A DNA stretch of 64,000 bases from Fonsecaea monophora (taxonomy: Eukaryota > Ascomycota > Eurotiomycetes > Chaetothyriales > Herpotrichiellaceae), in assembly GCF_001642475.1 (NCBI RefSeq), contig NW_019173981.1:1-64000 (forward strand), read 5' to 3'. The stretch's first letter is position 1, and each line of letters begins with the position of its first letter. Below, piece by piece: positions 21,501-33,180 of the stretch. Both the position numbers and the translations under genes were made by a program. A model generated the notes under the pieces. That model was not told where the DNA came from. It ran no database searches and saw nothing but the letters and a program-made list of their open reading frames with translations.

Positions 21501-23426
21501 CCAGCGCCGGACCAAGTAGGATTACCTCCGAGACCACCGAAGCCCGCCAGACCACCAAATCCAGCTGCACCGCGGAGACCGCTTGCTGAATTACTTCGAT
21601 CGTCGGAAATAGGATACATGCCTCGACGCGCAGCACCGCCAAAAGGCGGGAGGCCCGATGCCTGGGAAGCGGAGTCATTTGTGTCACGCTCATCGTCCTC
21701 GACACGACCGTGAGGACTCTGATATGGATTGGTGTTTGTTGGGCTCATGGGTTCGTGGAGATTGTATCGTCCGTGCGGTGTTTGCTGGTACCCTTCATCG
21801 TGGCCAAAGTCCCGGGTACCAATCGCAGCATGAGGAGCAAATGCAGACATGCCCATTTGTTCAATCCCTGCACCGGCTGGGATGGCCTCCTGGGCGCCAC
21901 CCAAAGCCGCGCTGCCTGCTCGCGCGGGTGCGTCCTCATACGGATTGGTCTCACTACGACCGGGACGAGTCTTGAGCTCGTCGCGCAACCTCGCCTGGCT
22001 GGCATCTGCATCCTCTTCCGGCAACTTTTCAAGTGACCCAAAAAGGCCTTTGTCTTTACCAGGTTGTGAGACATCCTCCGCACTCGACTTGGACAAAAGA
22101 TCCTTGAACCGGCTGGCGCTGCGTGCGCTTCCAAAGCCAGGTCGCTTGTCGGCAGGCTCGGTTGGCGTGCTTGCAGTCCCTATCGCAAAGCTGCCAAAAG
22201 TACCCATAGATCCGAAACCAGACGGCTGAGCACCCGCTGACCAGGGCGATGCAGACGGGGGATTCAGGCCGGCACTTAACGGACCAGTGCCTGCGCGACG
22301 CAACCCCGGAAATGACGGCTGCGACTCTGGGGTTTCGTCTGGCTCTGGATCTTCTTTGGCAGAGGGTGTGGCTTCTTCCTCCTTGTAGTCTGTTCGACGT
22401 CGCAGCAGAGCAGGAGGAGGGGTCGCGGTGTTTGACTCGGTTCGGAAAAAGGACTTCGTTTCTACAGGTGACATGGGGCCATTACTCATGAAGGAATCAC
22501 TCGTCTCTCGTCGACGCGTCCCTGGCCTCGAATTCCCGGTTGTACTGTTGTAACCTGATAAGGAAGCCTTGCGTCCACCGATCACTCCCACTCCAGAGCT
22601 CTCTTTGGAGGTATTTTGCTGCGGTTTGATTGGCGAGTTGACCGAACCGGAAAAGAGCTGCCATTCACAATCAGCCACGCCTAAACATATCGCGCAAAGG
22701 TTAGGTCGTGCTCACCACTTTCTCCTCTTCCGTCATAACCCTCAGGCCAAATGGCTCGGGATTTATGTTATAGCTCCAACAGACCTCTGGGCCGGGGACC
22801 TGGTCTTTTCCGTCACCGCCGATGCCGTGAACACCCACCCCGTTTTGACTATCCAAGGGATTCCACGTTCCCAAAAAAATATCCTCGAGGTTCCGATCTA
22901 GAGCCGAGGACTCTTTGAGATTTTGGAATATGTTCAGAAGTTGGTCCTTGGAGTAGCGGGTATCGCCCAGAGGGGGATTTCGAGGCATGCTAGGGTTGGT
23001 GGAATTGAGGTGAGGAGGGATGTACACGCCGCCGTTATTGGCAGTAGGCAACGCTACGCCTGCGCTTTCTCGAGCTTGTGATTGTGTCTGTGACTGCGAG
23101 GTCGCTTGAGAGACTCTGCGAAAGGTTTGCGGGGCGCCGTTCACACGGCTTCTAGACCTGCAACGAGATCAGAAAGGTCAATGAAAATCGCCAATTCCAC
23201 ATGAAATCAGACGGAGCGAGATGGATTCCGAGAGATAGAATGACTTGAGCATTGATGGTGCGATAACTGAAGATGGATTTGTGGTGCGCAATGTTCAGAA
23301 ATTCTCGAGTCGGTTGGCCTACCAGTCACTTGATCCCGTATTGTCCCTTCTATTTCCAGAACTGTCACCATTCGTGCTAGCAGCAGCAGCAGCAGAGGCA
23401 AAGGTAGACCCGAAGGGAGAAGGCAT
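18574..23426 (-). CDS. GYF-domain protein (Smy2/GIGYF-like)
   Basis: Proposed exons 23426-23323, 23157-22716, 22657-18961 and 18908-18574 give 1525 aa in consistent phase. Exon 1 starts MPSPFGSTFAS with an Ala run. The GYF domain lies at about residues 755-810 (WIYRDPQGNTQGPW...GLEMHDWF), the fold that binds proline-rich PPG-phi ligands. The rest is low-complexity, rich in Gln, Ala, Pro and Gly, with a charged helical block near 1270-1330. The last 110 residues contain a conserved-looking DGRRFAEEF segment. Such proteins act in mRNA translation/decay control and COPII-associated roles in yeast (Smy2/Syh1); the role here is inferred. The second intron is least certain: the 58-nt form uses the acceptor at 22658, whereas a shorter 35-nt form would break the frame. 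Confidence 0.88.
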
Positions 23427-24248
23427 CTTGTGAGGATCTAGAGGAAATGGAAGTCGTAACGTGGACAGGGTCCGTCGAAAGTAGCTTTTTGGGGCGAGTC
23501 GAGAGTAAAATGCGGTATATGGGCGCGTGAGTTCGGAGGCGAACAGGCCAATATGCAGGGGTGCGGATCAGGTCGAACGACGGACGATAAATATCGCAGG
23601 ATATGGGTGTTGATTTTACAGAATGATATATCGGGCGGGCTTGTAGAAGTCGATTGTTATGGGTGCCAGAAAATCAACGCAGGATAAGTTCGTGGGAACT
23701 GAGAAAGAGACGAGAGGAGAGTGCTCCGGAAGGGCCCCAAAGCACTGGGCGTGTAGCCAGTAACAGAGGTCCAGCTAATAGCCCCGGCTCACTAGGCTAA
23801 GGTGGCCCCCGATGCTGTCTAACTGGGCATGCCAAAGTACCCTACAAGTACTAGTATCATGCTTGTTGAGGGGGCTCTCGCCTATAGGACGTGGCCCAGT
23901 GTCCCCCCTAGCTAGGCACCACATGGCTTGCCAGGAAAGGACAAGGGCGAGGCACAAGGAACCCCGAATTCTCCTGAGATCGATGAAGAGACCCATCCCA
24001 CGCTGAATGTCGAAATTTCGGTTTGCCAATCACTACCTGTTCGTACGTATCGAAGCCCCACGCTTACTTTTCCCTTTTGCAGACCGCCGCACAAATGACA
24101 AGGGAGAGCAAAAAAGGGAGCGCGAAAATATTCATATTGCAGCAGAAGATCGTCGAGGCCAGACTACCAACTACTATGTACAGATCTCTCCGGATATCCT
24201 CCAAACTCCATCTTCCCCAGCCAATGTGTAGGTGCATGAATCCCGTAT
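23427..24248. other. Intergenic region upstream of the GYF gene
   Basis: Holds the GYF promoter and the 3' flank of the monooxygenase gene. No coding content recognised. Confidence 0.6.
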
Positions 24249-26069
24249 TCAGAACCGAAGCCTACCCGTGTGCCGGAGAGCAACGCCCGCGCCCACCGCT
24301 GCTAAGCTCAGCGCCGTCAGAGCCATGGTTTGGTAGCTGATCTGCGACTCTTCAACAACTCGCCCAATGTGCGTGGGCTTTTGCTTGGCCACTTTATCTG
24401 CAAAAGTCCCTGAGAGTTCATAGTCGGACCAGTCGACATTGCTCAAAAGCTATCGGCAAGTCAGCATTAGAAAAGTTAGACATGGACGGTTGGGATCGCA
24501 TCTCACCTTCTGATAGTCCACGACTGTGCGACTCCAGTTGTTGGTAATCTTGCCGCTATCCTTGACCTTGTACCAGCTGTTGCAGTTGGGGTCTGCGAAG
24601 CTGCTCCTTTCCAGTTCCGACTGGATTTCATCGTTGTACTTTTTGACTTTGGCCGGGTTAGGCTCGATCACCAGGCTGCCACCATTCTTTCGGGCATCAA
24701 TGACCTGCTTGATCAGAGCGTTGATGTATTTGCTCTGCGTCTCGATCATGAGGATGATGCTGTTGTGTCCCAGATTCGTGTTGGGACCATACAGCATTCC
24801 GAAATTGGGCAGACTCTCGACAGTCACACCATACAGAGCTTGCCCACCCTCCTTCCAGATCTCACTCAACGTTCGCCCGGCGCTGCCTGTGATGTTGATG
24901 GGATGCATGAACTCGACAGTGCGGAAGCCAGTGGCGAGAATAATGAGGTCGTAATCCTCCTCTTTTCCGTCAGTGACTATCCCGTTGGCGGTGATCTTGT
25001 CAATTTTGCCGGTTTCCAATCGAACATTGTCACGGAGGAATACGGGGAAGTAGTCATCGCTGATGATGACGCGCTTGCAACCAATCGAGTAGTTTGGCTG
25101 CAGCTTCTCCCACAAGTCGGGCCGATTTGGAAGTTGAGCATGCAGATGATCTTTGCTCTGCGCCTCAAGAAATTGTGCGGTGGTGGATGCGTTATCAAAC
25201 ACGGCGGCATAGAATGCTTCCCGGAAATCCATCATGTCGGCTCGCTTTCGCCACCGGACAAAGGGAAGATATTTGTACACACTTCTCTTCCAGGCTGGAA
25301 TAGTAGAGTCGAGACGAGGAATGACCCAGTTGGGAGTCCTCTGGTGGATGGTAAGATGAGAAACCTCTTTGACAATCTCTGGAATGATCTGCGCGGCTGT
25401 GGCACCGTTTCCAATAATGGCAACTTTCTTGCCTCGTAGATCGTAGCTCCAGTCCCAGCGGGCGCTGTGCATGAGTTTTCCCTGAAAGTCGTCGAGGCCT
25501 GGTATTTCTGGCATTCTAGGCACATTGAGCTGGCCTACGGCAGAGACTAGAAAGTCAGAGGTAATGGTATATGTGCTCCCAAACTCGGCGTCTTTGGCGC
25601 CCTGTACAGACACTGTTGTCTTCCACTTTTTCTCTGCGTCATCCCACTTGGCTGAGTCCACGGCGGTGTTGAAGCGTACGTAACGGTATAACTCGTACTT
25701 TTGTGCGACTCCCATGAGATACTGCAAGATTTCCTCCTGGCCAGGGTACTCTCTGGTCCAGTCCGGGTTTTGCTCGAAGGAGTAGCTGTATAAATGTGAC
25801 CAGACTGCGCACATTGTTAGAATCTCGCTGCTCCACAACGGTGATTTGTTCTTACCATCACAACAGCATCCTGGGTACTTGTTGTCTCGCCATGTGCCTC
25901 CAAGCCCACCACTCTTTTCAAGGATAACAAAGTTTCTGCAGTTGTTTCTTTTGATTAGGTCAATAGCGGTGCACATGCCGGAAATCCCCGCGCCGATGAT
26001 GACCACAGCTGCCTCAGTGTGGTCCTTATTGCCCACGGGGACTTGCGGCCACGGCATGTCACCTCCCAT
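24249..26069 (-). CDS. Baeyer-Villiger-type flavin monooxygenase with C-terminal anchor
   Basis: Exons 26069-25856, 25804-24507 and 24449-24249 encode 570 aa. The FAD-binding Rossmann motif GAGISG lies at 26-31 and GGTW at 57-60. The BVMO fingerprint FxGxxxHxxxW is intact at 178-188 (FQGKLMHSARW). The NADPH-binding motif IGNGATA (~202-208) and the ATG motif in LATGF follow. The 51-nt first intron interrupts the conserved CCCD-VWSHLYS segment and must be removed to restore it. The extreme C terminus carries one hydrophobic helix (LSLAAVGAGVAL) ending in basic residues, suggesting a tail anchor in the ER or another membrane. The family inserts oxygen next to ketones, or oxidises N/S; the substrate is unknown. 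Confidence 0.93.
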
Positions 26070-26854
26070 CTTGCTGACGTTGATGGTCTCTCGAGAAGAA
26101 AATCACTTGAAGTCGAGCTGGTTTCTGAAAGGGCACTTCAAGGCGAACAAAGTGGAAAGAGGAAATTTGTATCGAAGGAGGCAAGACAGCAATTTAAGAG
26201 GAGCGATGGGAGCAGCCAAAAAAACCTTCCAAGTCGATAAATACCTGATCTAGTGCCTGCGACACGGGCGCCGTGGGTTGTTCCGAGGCAATCAATGCGC
26301 GCCTGACTGGGGTTGAGCCTTGACTCGAAAATGCGGGGAAGGTTCGCCTGCAGCCGCGAATCCAATCCAGCCTTCTGTAGTGGCCAAAGCCCAGATCCCA
26401 CACACGAAGGGGCGTTATCTGCTAACTGGATGGGTCCCTGACTCGGTAATCCTGACACATCTTGATATCGGACAAGGTTGGGCCCAACATGTGTCAACGG
26501 AACATGACACGGTCTCGAGAGACACCGTTTGCTGCCGTCGGCCCTAGGGATCGAGACGGGGACTTGGAGTATTTCCGACTCGGTCAATACCTCCCAATTG
26601 AGAGCGGACGAGGCATCGGCATCTTCTCGCCACTTTGCTGGCTCATAAGTCCGGTGTAGCTGTATGCCGCAGGTGGTATGAGGGATCCAGGTTTTTATCA
26701 TGTGTTCGTGACCAAGCTTCAGTAATCCGAGCCCACGTCCGCTATTCGGTCGTCTCAGCTTAGCCGAAACACATGCCGCCGCTATCAGGATGACTTGATG
26801 AGCGTTGCATCGAGGAGAATCGAACTGGCGTGAGAAGTTGCCACAACAATATGG
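26070..26854. other. Intergenic region between the monooxygenase and Bos1
   Basis: A 187-codon open frame on the minus strand (26701-26138, ATG present) overlaps the expected 5' leader of the monooxygenase. Its composition is not convincing, it has no known domain, and I do not call it a gene. Confidence 0.5.
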
Positions 26855-27640
26855 TTATCTCAAGAAGTAGATGACCAGGAAGCAGAAGGAGAAAAACACC
26901 ACAACACCTCCCCAAAAGATCCATTTGTCTTGCATGGCTCTTCGCTCAACCATCCGGATAGTGTCACCGCTCACTCCGAGAGTATTGGCAACACTATAGA
27001 GCTTCCGCTGTGTACCTTTGAGAATGTCACGTTGATGTCCCAGATCGCCCAGAACAGCTCGGCCTCGATCCAAAAATTCATCGAGCTGGGCGTTGGCAGT
27101 ATCAAAGAAGCTCTGTTCTCGCAGTGCGTGTTCCTCCCGAGTATACTCACTGGAACCCGCGCCGAAGGACAATCCGTCTTGTGTGTTGCGGTGGGCAGGA
27201 GCAAATGCGCTCTGACTTGAGACATGGGCATATGGGTTCTCAGGGGTTGCAGCATGGTGCGGCCGTCGACCGAGTAGTTCATTCCTATTGTTTACAGCAA
27301 CGGTTGCCTCACGTTCCCTTTTCAGTTGATCGAATTGTGTGCGATAGGACGCCAGATCTGCGCGAAAGTTCTTGAGTCTCTCTAATGCCTTCTCTTTCTT
27401 CTCTTCGTTCAGCTCATTTCGCGAGAGATTTTGGTAGTCCTCTAGGGTTCGTGAAAGACTGGTAAGGGTCGTGGATATCTGTCCCTGTAGAGCGGGAGAC
27501 GCGGTGGCCGGTGCCTGTGCGAAAGTTTCTAGGTCTTTTCTGACAGAGGTGGACTGTTTCAGGGCTTGGTTGAATAGCACATTCTGGAGCATGTGAACGA
27601 GATGTCTTGAGCCGCACCTGACAGAGGATCGACTTACCAT
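26855..27640 (-). CDS. BOS1: Bos1/membrin-type Golgi SNARE
   Basis: Predicted 243 aa from exons 27640-27638 (the ATG codon only) and 27583-26855. The 54-nt intron directly follows the start codon (ATG|GTAAGT). The spliced N terminus MNVLFNQALKQST matches the Bos1 pattern. Features are an N-terminal helical region with KNFRADLASYR, then a SNARE helix at ~160-218 centred on the Q-SNARE-type register (LDEFLDRGRAVLGDLGHQR). A single C-terminal transmembrane anchor follows (WIFWGGVVVFFSFCFLVIYF). Bos1 works in ER-to-Golgi vesicle fusion with Sed5, Bet1 and Sec22. An alternative unspliced start (MLQN... at 27591) would differ by two residues. Confidence 0.9.
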   Translation of the reverse strand: MVSRSSVRCGSRHLVHMLQNVLFNQALKQSTSVRKDLETFAQAPATASPALQGQISTTLTSLSRTLEDYQNLSRNELNEEKKEKALERLKNFRADLASYRTQFDQLKREREATVAVNNRNELLGRRPHHAATPENPYAHVSSQSAFAPAHRNTQDGLSFGAGSSEYTREEHALREQSFFDTANAQLDEFLDRGRAVLGDLGHQRDILKGTQRKLYSVANTLGVSGDTIRMVERRAMQDKWIFWGGVVVFFSFCFLVIYFLR

Positions 27641-29150
27641 CTTGCAAATGCTTCGAAACCAGATTATGATGGAGGAAATACAGGGACTTTACAAGAGATG
27701 CTAGAAATTCCGTCTCAACTTTGTGCTCCAATAATTCATGTTGTTGATGGGGGGCACCAAAAGTACAGTTTGTCCTCCCAGCGCGCTTTGCTGCTGCGCT
27801 GGAACCCCAAAAGGGCATTAAATACGAAATTCTGCCGAATCACATATGATTCGCTCTACTTCGACGACACAAACTGGTAACCATGACAAAACTTGTTCCT
27901 ACAGGGAAAAACACATCGTTGATCACTATGCTGGCACACGTAGTTAGAGATGCTAGACATGGGCCACCTGACTATACAGGCGTACAATTCACCTACGATT
28001 TCCCAGGCCTATGGTCACTAAGGTCTTGTTGAGAAATTCCATATTGAGGACACTCACAAGCAAACCATACAGCTCAAGCGATTCCTGTGACGCCGCAACT
28101 GCCTTGACGTGTTGCAGTGTCACCTGAAAGTAAATCAGCCTCTGGTGGGTGAGGAAGTCGTTGCCGTCGACCATTGCAGTAACCGCACATTTTCTTTGGC
28201 TGAACCTATTTTCTCCCCTCATTCACCTATACTGATTACGAGGATATCCCACTGTTATCAATTTTATCTTCTGAAGCCCCAAAGAATTGTCTTCGTCCAC
28301 CGCGCCAGTCTCACTCCTGTGCTCGCAGCCATCGTTTCGCCAAAACAACAGCGGATATTGTTGTTCGCAACCCACAGTGCCTATCCAGAGCACCACCTTC
28401 ACATTCGAATCCTATGTAGCAGCAATGAACGGCGCATCCGACAAAGAACAGCCCTTCTCCAGTGAGCCTCGCTCAGGCTGGGATATAATCCAACAACAGC
28501 CTTCGTTCCTGTACACCATGATCTTCTGCAACCCAGTGTTAGTCCTGCACTTTATCAATGGATTCCTCAGTTTCCTCTATCCGGTCACCAACCATGACTC
28601 GATCTTCGATACCTCAGTCCAACCTCATCTAGATGTCCATGCTCATGATAGCCATTGTCGCCTCTTCACCCTGTTCATGGTTGTATTGCAATCAGCGGTC
28701 TATTCGTCGCAAGCGGTCAGAATCAGCATGCCATGCCCTTCGCAGGCTGACTCACGGACGAGGGATCTGTCAACCGATGAGACCACCAGGGGAAATGGAG
28801 CAGGAGATTCCTTGCGGTGTCGGGTTGGTTACTGAAACGTCATCGATCAAGCCAAAACACAAAGCTGTGGAAGGAAGTTATTGCAGCGAGGAGATCAAAA
28901 AGAGGATATCATATTTGCGAGACCAAAGAAATATGGCACCCAAAGGCTTGCACGCCAGAAGCGCGCCGCCACCGTCAATCGAGTAGAGAAGTCGCGCCGA
29001 AATCTAGACAATTCCTTCCACCACCGCCGCCATGGGAGAGTCGTTCAAACTGAGCCAGTTGCGGCCTATTTCGGAGGGTACTTGTTCTCAAGGAGCCACC
29101 TAGAAGGCGTGTCAGTTTACCAATAACAAAGATCAGAGAAGGCGTCAATC
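27641..29150. other. 1.5-kb interval with only weak open frames
   Basis: A plus-strand frame from the ATG at 28424 to 28835 begins protein-like (MNGASDKEQPF..., with a hydrophobic stretch FLYTMIFCNPVLVLHFI). A minus-strand frame at 28222-27989 also has plausible composition. Neither has a recognisable family or clear splice partners. They may be relics of a small divergent gene. Confidence 0.35.
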
Positions 29151-29775
29151 TTACTTGCTGCCAAAATAATCCGCGACAGCGAAAGCGCCTACTCCAGCGG
29201 CCACAGATCCAGCAAGCTGCCAGTCCAATTTGCCCTCCGTATGCTTCTGATAGGCTCCATAGCCAATAGCAATAGTGGCAATGCCCCAGATGATGGCATT
29301 ACCAACGACAACAGGATTGTCCCTATTTTCGCTCAACTTTTGTCCATCCTTCTTCATCTCGTCCTTGAACTGCTTGCCCTTGCTAGCAGCTTTCTTCTTG
29401 GCACTTGCGGCATTGTCTGAGAATTCCTGCCTTGCTGCGCGAGCCTTGTCCTCCAGTTCGTGCTCGATCCGTTCGGCCTGCGTCTCAGTCTTGATGGCTT
29501 GTTCTTGGAAATCCGATTTGACTGAGCTGACGTGCGGCGAGTCGACGTCGATCAAGCTTGCAACTTCCGACTCGGACTGAGAGAGGGAGGGAACAGGTGG
29601 AGCACGCCTAGTTGATACCACATTAGCGGATTGGAAATATGCTCGCAGGCATGGCCAGGAACGTACGCCTATAGAGGGATTAGCTAGGCATTCTGGTGTG
29701 GTTGGGAATGGGAGCTTGACTGACCTCTTCTGGGGATTGTTTGGGCCCTTTGGCAGCAACATCGGCGTAACTCAT
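29151..29775 (-). CDS. OM14: Om14-like mitochondrial outer-membrane protein
   Basis: Two exons (29775-29725 and 29576-29151) encode 158 aa. The 148-nt intron ends in a strong pyrimidine tract (CCCTCCCTCTCTCAG). The protein begins MSYADVAAKGPKQ and has the conserved block SLIDVDSPHVSSV. A charged amphipathic region and two C-terminal hydrophobic segments (IIWGIATIAIGYGAY and LAGSVAAGVGAFAVADYF) follow. This layout fits the fungal Om14 family, an outer-membrane protein that in yeast serves as a ribosome receptor with NAC. Assignment is from family pattern. Confidence 0.8.
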
Positions 29776-30511
29776 CTTGCCAATCGCGTGGATGACAGTG
29801 CAGCTCTCAAGGAAGGACAGGGGATGAGCTTCGAAGGGGCGGCGGACGCAAGAGAAGGATTTTCGCACAAAAGTGACAACAGAGGTGAATGATGAGAACG
29901 GAGCAAAGGAGCCAAAGCTTTCTCTCACTGCTGTTTCCCGGTTTCAACCTGGCGAGCTGGGAGTGTGGAGGGTGGCACTTGGGTGGAATGGGTATGACGA
30001 AAGAGGTTGCGGATCAGATGATGATTGGCTCACGGGCGCAGTTGCAGCATGTGATTTCGAAATGGCATGGGAGATCAGGACACTGTGGCTGGTGTGACTT
30101 GTTTAGGTCAGCGTTCCATTGCCAGTGGCTGGTAAGGAGTGGCTGTCTCTATGGCTTGGCACCGGCCAACTCCCGATCCACTCCGGGCCCCTGCAATCAA
30201 CTCCTGGTATCCTGACCTCAACCATCTCTGTCATCATGATCGCTATCCAATCCTGCCCCTGCAAGGAGACTGCTACGCACTATGCCTTTCCACCTTCCTC
30301 TTCTGGCAGAAGGGGCTTTGATAGATAATGCGATGGGCGACAAGAGTGTTGTCGGTAATATCCTTGCCAACTAGAGCCATTTAATCTTTACATCGCCTGC
30401 TTGACGTCTCCGCCCATTCTATGGTCATGACAGCTACGACTCACCGGAGAGTCGACCGTCCTCATCGGAAGTAGTAATAGCTGACACCATAGAATCATCG
30501 CGCGTCGAACA
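29776..30511. other. Divergent promoter region
   Basis: Separates head-to-head om14 and the amino acid permease gene. Short open frames only. Confidence 0.6.
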
Positions 30512-32274
30512 ATGTCGAGCTACGAGAAGAAGTTTGAGTACAGAGGTCCGGCAGATGAGATCATCGAGCCGGAAGGACTGTCCACTGCTCGGTCGCGAGA
30601 TCTCGTTGATGGCGCACCCGCTGGTTACCATGGTACGTTCTACACTGAACTAGGTAGAAGAAATGTGTGCGCCTTGCTGACGGCACTAGATCGAGACGTC
30701 TTTGGCAACGAGGAAGGTGCTGATATCAAATACAAAACCTTATCATGGCCTCTCGTCGCCGTTCTCATGATCGCTGAGATCGTCAGTAATGGCATGCTCT
30801 CCTTACCAGCAGCGACGGCGGTGGTCGGCATCGTGCCAGGAGTGGTCCTGATCATCTTTCTTGGTAAGATAGCCCGAGGTCTCTGGGCATCGTGAAGCCT
30901 GAAACTCGCGTGTCTGATTGCAACCTCGTTACAGGGGTCTTTGCGCTCTACACCTCTCTGGTGCTGATAGACTTCAAAATCAACCACCCCGAGGTTCACA
31001 ATATGGGTGATGCCGGGAGGATCCTTGGTGGGCCGTTGCTGCGCGAAATTCTCTCCGCTGGTACCGTCATCTTCGCCGTCTGCGCAACTGGATCACAGCT
31101 ACTTGCTGGACAGATTGCCTTGGGGGTATTATCGGACAACAAGCTCTGTCTGATGTGGTATACTGGTGTGTTTTGCTGCGTCGTGATCTTGTCTATTATC
31201 ACTAGCTGACAAGCCAGGAATCTTTGCAATTCCAACCCTTATACTCTCGTTTCCTCGAACACTGGACCAGCTCTCCTGGCTCTGTATTCCATCATGCATC
31301 TGCATTTTGGTTGCCGGTGTCGTAGGTATGGGCGCAGCTGGGGGGAATCCCGCTCCCGATCGACACGTCGACGTCGCTCGTTCGGCCAGCTTCTACAATG
31401 CCTTTGTGTCTATCACGAATCCTGTGTTCGCCTACGCCGGGCATTTCATGTTTTTCATCCTGATCTCGGAGATGAAGCGGCCGGCTGATGCCAAAAAGGC
31501 AGCGTGGGTGTTGCAGGTTTTTGCCACTGCGTGAGTAAAGAGCCGTTCCATACCCGGGATGGATATGAGGCTGACTGTAAGCCGTCGATGGCGGAATGCT
31601 CTTCAGGTTCTACACCGTCTTCACCATCGTCATGTACGTGTATTTAGGGCCGTCAGTCCAGTCGCCGGCCTTTTCATCCCTCCCCACCAAATGGGCCAAA
31701 GCCACGTACGGCATCGCTCTCCCCAACTTCCTGATCGCAGGGTCGTTGTACTCTCACACCGCTGCCAAACTGTTCTTCATTCGCTTCTTCCGCAAATCTC
31801 GACATCATCTGCACAAGCATACCATCCTGGGCTGGACCACGTGGACCACGCTCATCATCCTTGCCAACGGCGCTGCATTTGTGTTGGCGGTGGGAGTCCC
31901 CATATTCGCGTACCTCGTGAGTATCGCGGCGAGTCTGTTCGCGAGTTGGTACACCTATGGGATTGCCGGTGCATTCTGGTTGTACGATGCCTATCACGGG
32001 CTGGATAAGGGGAGAGTCAAGGGCGTTTATGGGATGAGGGCCTGGACCGGGAGTCCAATCAAAGCAACCATCAACGCGGCGACGTTTGCCGCAGGCGCCT
32101 TCATCTGCGTTGCCGGTACGTATTTCCCCCCATGCTGTTCTCGTTGAGCACAGAACTCTGGAGAAGTAGACAGCTAACATTCTCGCACCACCTCTCCCAG
32201 GAACGTACGTATCCATCAAACTCATCGTCGACGCCTACAATAGCGGCACGGTCGGGGAACCTTTTGCCTGCTAA
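30512..32274 (+). CDS. Amino acid permease, AAAP family (Mtr-like)
   Basis: Six exons: 30512-30632, 30690-30863, 30935-31165, 31218-31530, 31607-32115 and 32201-32274. They join in phase to 473 aa; introns are 52-85 nt. An N-terminal cytosolic tail ends in DRDVFGNEEGADIKYKTL, followed by about eleven transmembrane helices (first: WPLVAVLMIAEIVSNGMLSLP). The pattern fits the Aa_trans family, with resemblance to the Neurospora neutral amino acid transporter Mtr. It is expected at the plasma membrane, carrying amino acids by proton symport. Substrate specificity is not predictable. Confidence 0.9.
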
Positions 32275-33180
32275 CAGCGACAATCTGCTCCAATCCGTCC
32301 ATCGACCCATGTCCATATCCATGTCCATATCCGTTCTTCAAGGCTGATTCTCGACCCAGCAAGCCCAGTTTTTCCCGCTTGCTTTTCGTTAATCCTGAAA
32401 TCGAGGGGTGGCCTTTGTCACGAGTTACAAATCTACAGTCTATAGTTTCCAGTCTCCAGTATCTAGTCTAGAAAGATCCTCCATCTACGTCATGTTATAT
32501 AGAAAACATAGATGGAATATATCATTGCGGCACTCAGCCACCCACCTGCCCATCTACTCGCCTATCAACCTCGCAACCTACCCACCTATCAATTGAGTCT
32601 AGGACATCTATCCACGTTCTTGGTGGGTTAGTTAGTCACTTCAGTCGTATATTGTATCGTATCTGGCAGGAAAGCAAAGTGAATACGGTAGGATGAGTAA
32701 ATCCAGCCTACCTAGGTAGGGAAGTCGTCACTCGAGGAGGAACAGGTACGTATCGGTGTGAGAGACAAGGGGCCCTCAGTAAACAACAAAAACAATAACA
32801 GAGGAAGCAGCAGGCGCTGTAGTATTAAAAATAAGACGACCTTCAAGATAGTTTGGAGAGAAGAGTACACTGGCTAGAGGTGTGTTCCCCTTGCCCTACG
32901 AGTGGTGGGGGTATTCTGCTACGTAGGTATGCACTTGAACTAGACTGCCTACATCATATCTTCTCTCTAGAGCATAATATTCATTCGTCTTGTCTCAAAG
33001 CGACGGTGCCAATGGCTCTAGGACCCGTCGCTGATTTCTCATCCTCATTTCCCTGTCCGGGCTCATGGTTTCAAACGTGTTTCCGCGTCGCGGTGCCTCT
33101 TCTGTTCCTCGCGATGCTTCTCTGGGGATCCCGCGTCTTCGTCTTTATTAGACCATATTTCCCACAGCTCAGCAAAAGTC
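32275..33180. other. Intergenic region
   Basis: 3' flanks of the permease and of the convergent PFK-2/FBPase-2 gene. A small plus-strand frame with one hydrophobic helix starts at the ATG near 33011 (MALGPVADFSSS) but is only ~65 codons and unsupported. CCATGTCCATATCC repeats occur near 32310-32335. Confidence 0.5.

Noticed and set aside
22658..22715. Shorter 35-nt intron in the GYF gene ending at the TAG at 22681
   Set aside because: It is below usual intron length and breaks the frame; the 58-nt form ending in CAG keeps phase and has a CTAAC branch site.
26138..26701. 187-codon minus-strand ORF with an ATG
   Set aside because: It lies in the expected leader/promoter of the monooxygenase gene, has unconvincing composition and no domain; likely fortuitous.
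26796..26850. Possible tRNA 3' half (CGCCAGTTCGATTCTCC on the minus strand)
   Set aside because: The T-stem does not pair and there is no upstream D-arm or A-box.
29577..29724. Om14 intron ending at TAG 29610, or a 2-nt micro-exon model
   Set aside because: The first breaks the frame and the second is needlessly complex; the pyrimidine-rich CAG acceptor at 29577 keeps phase.
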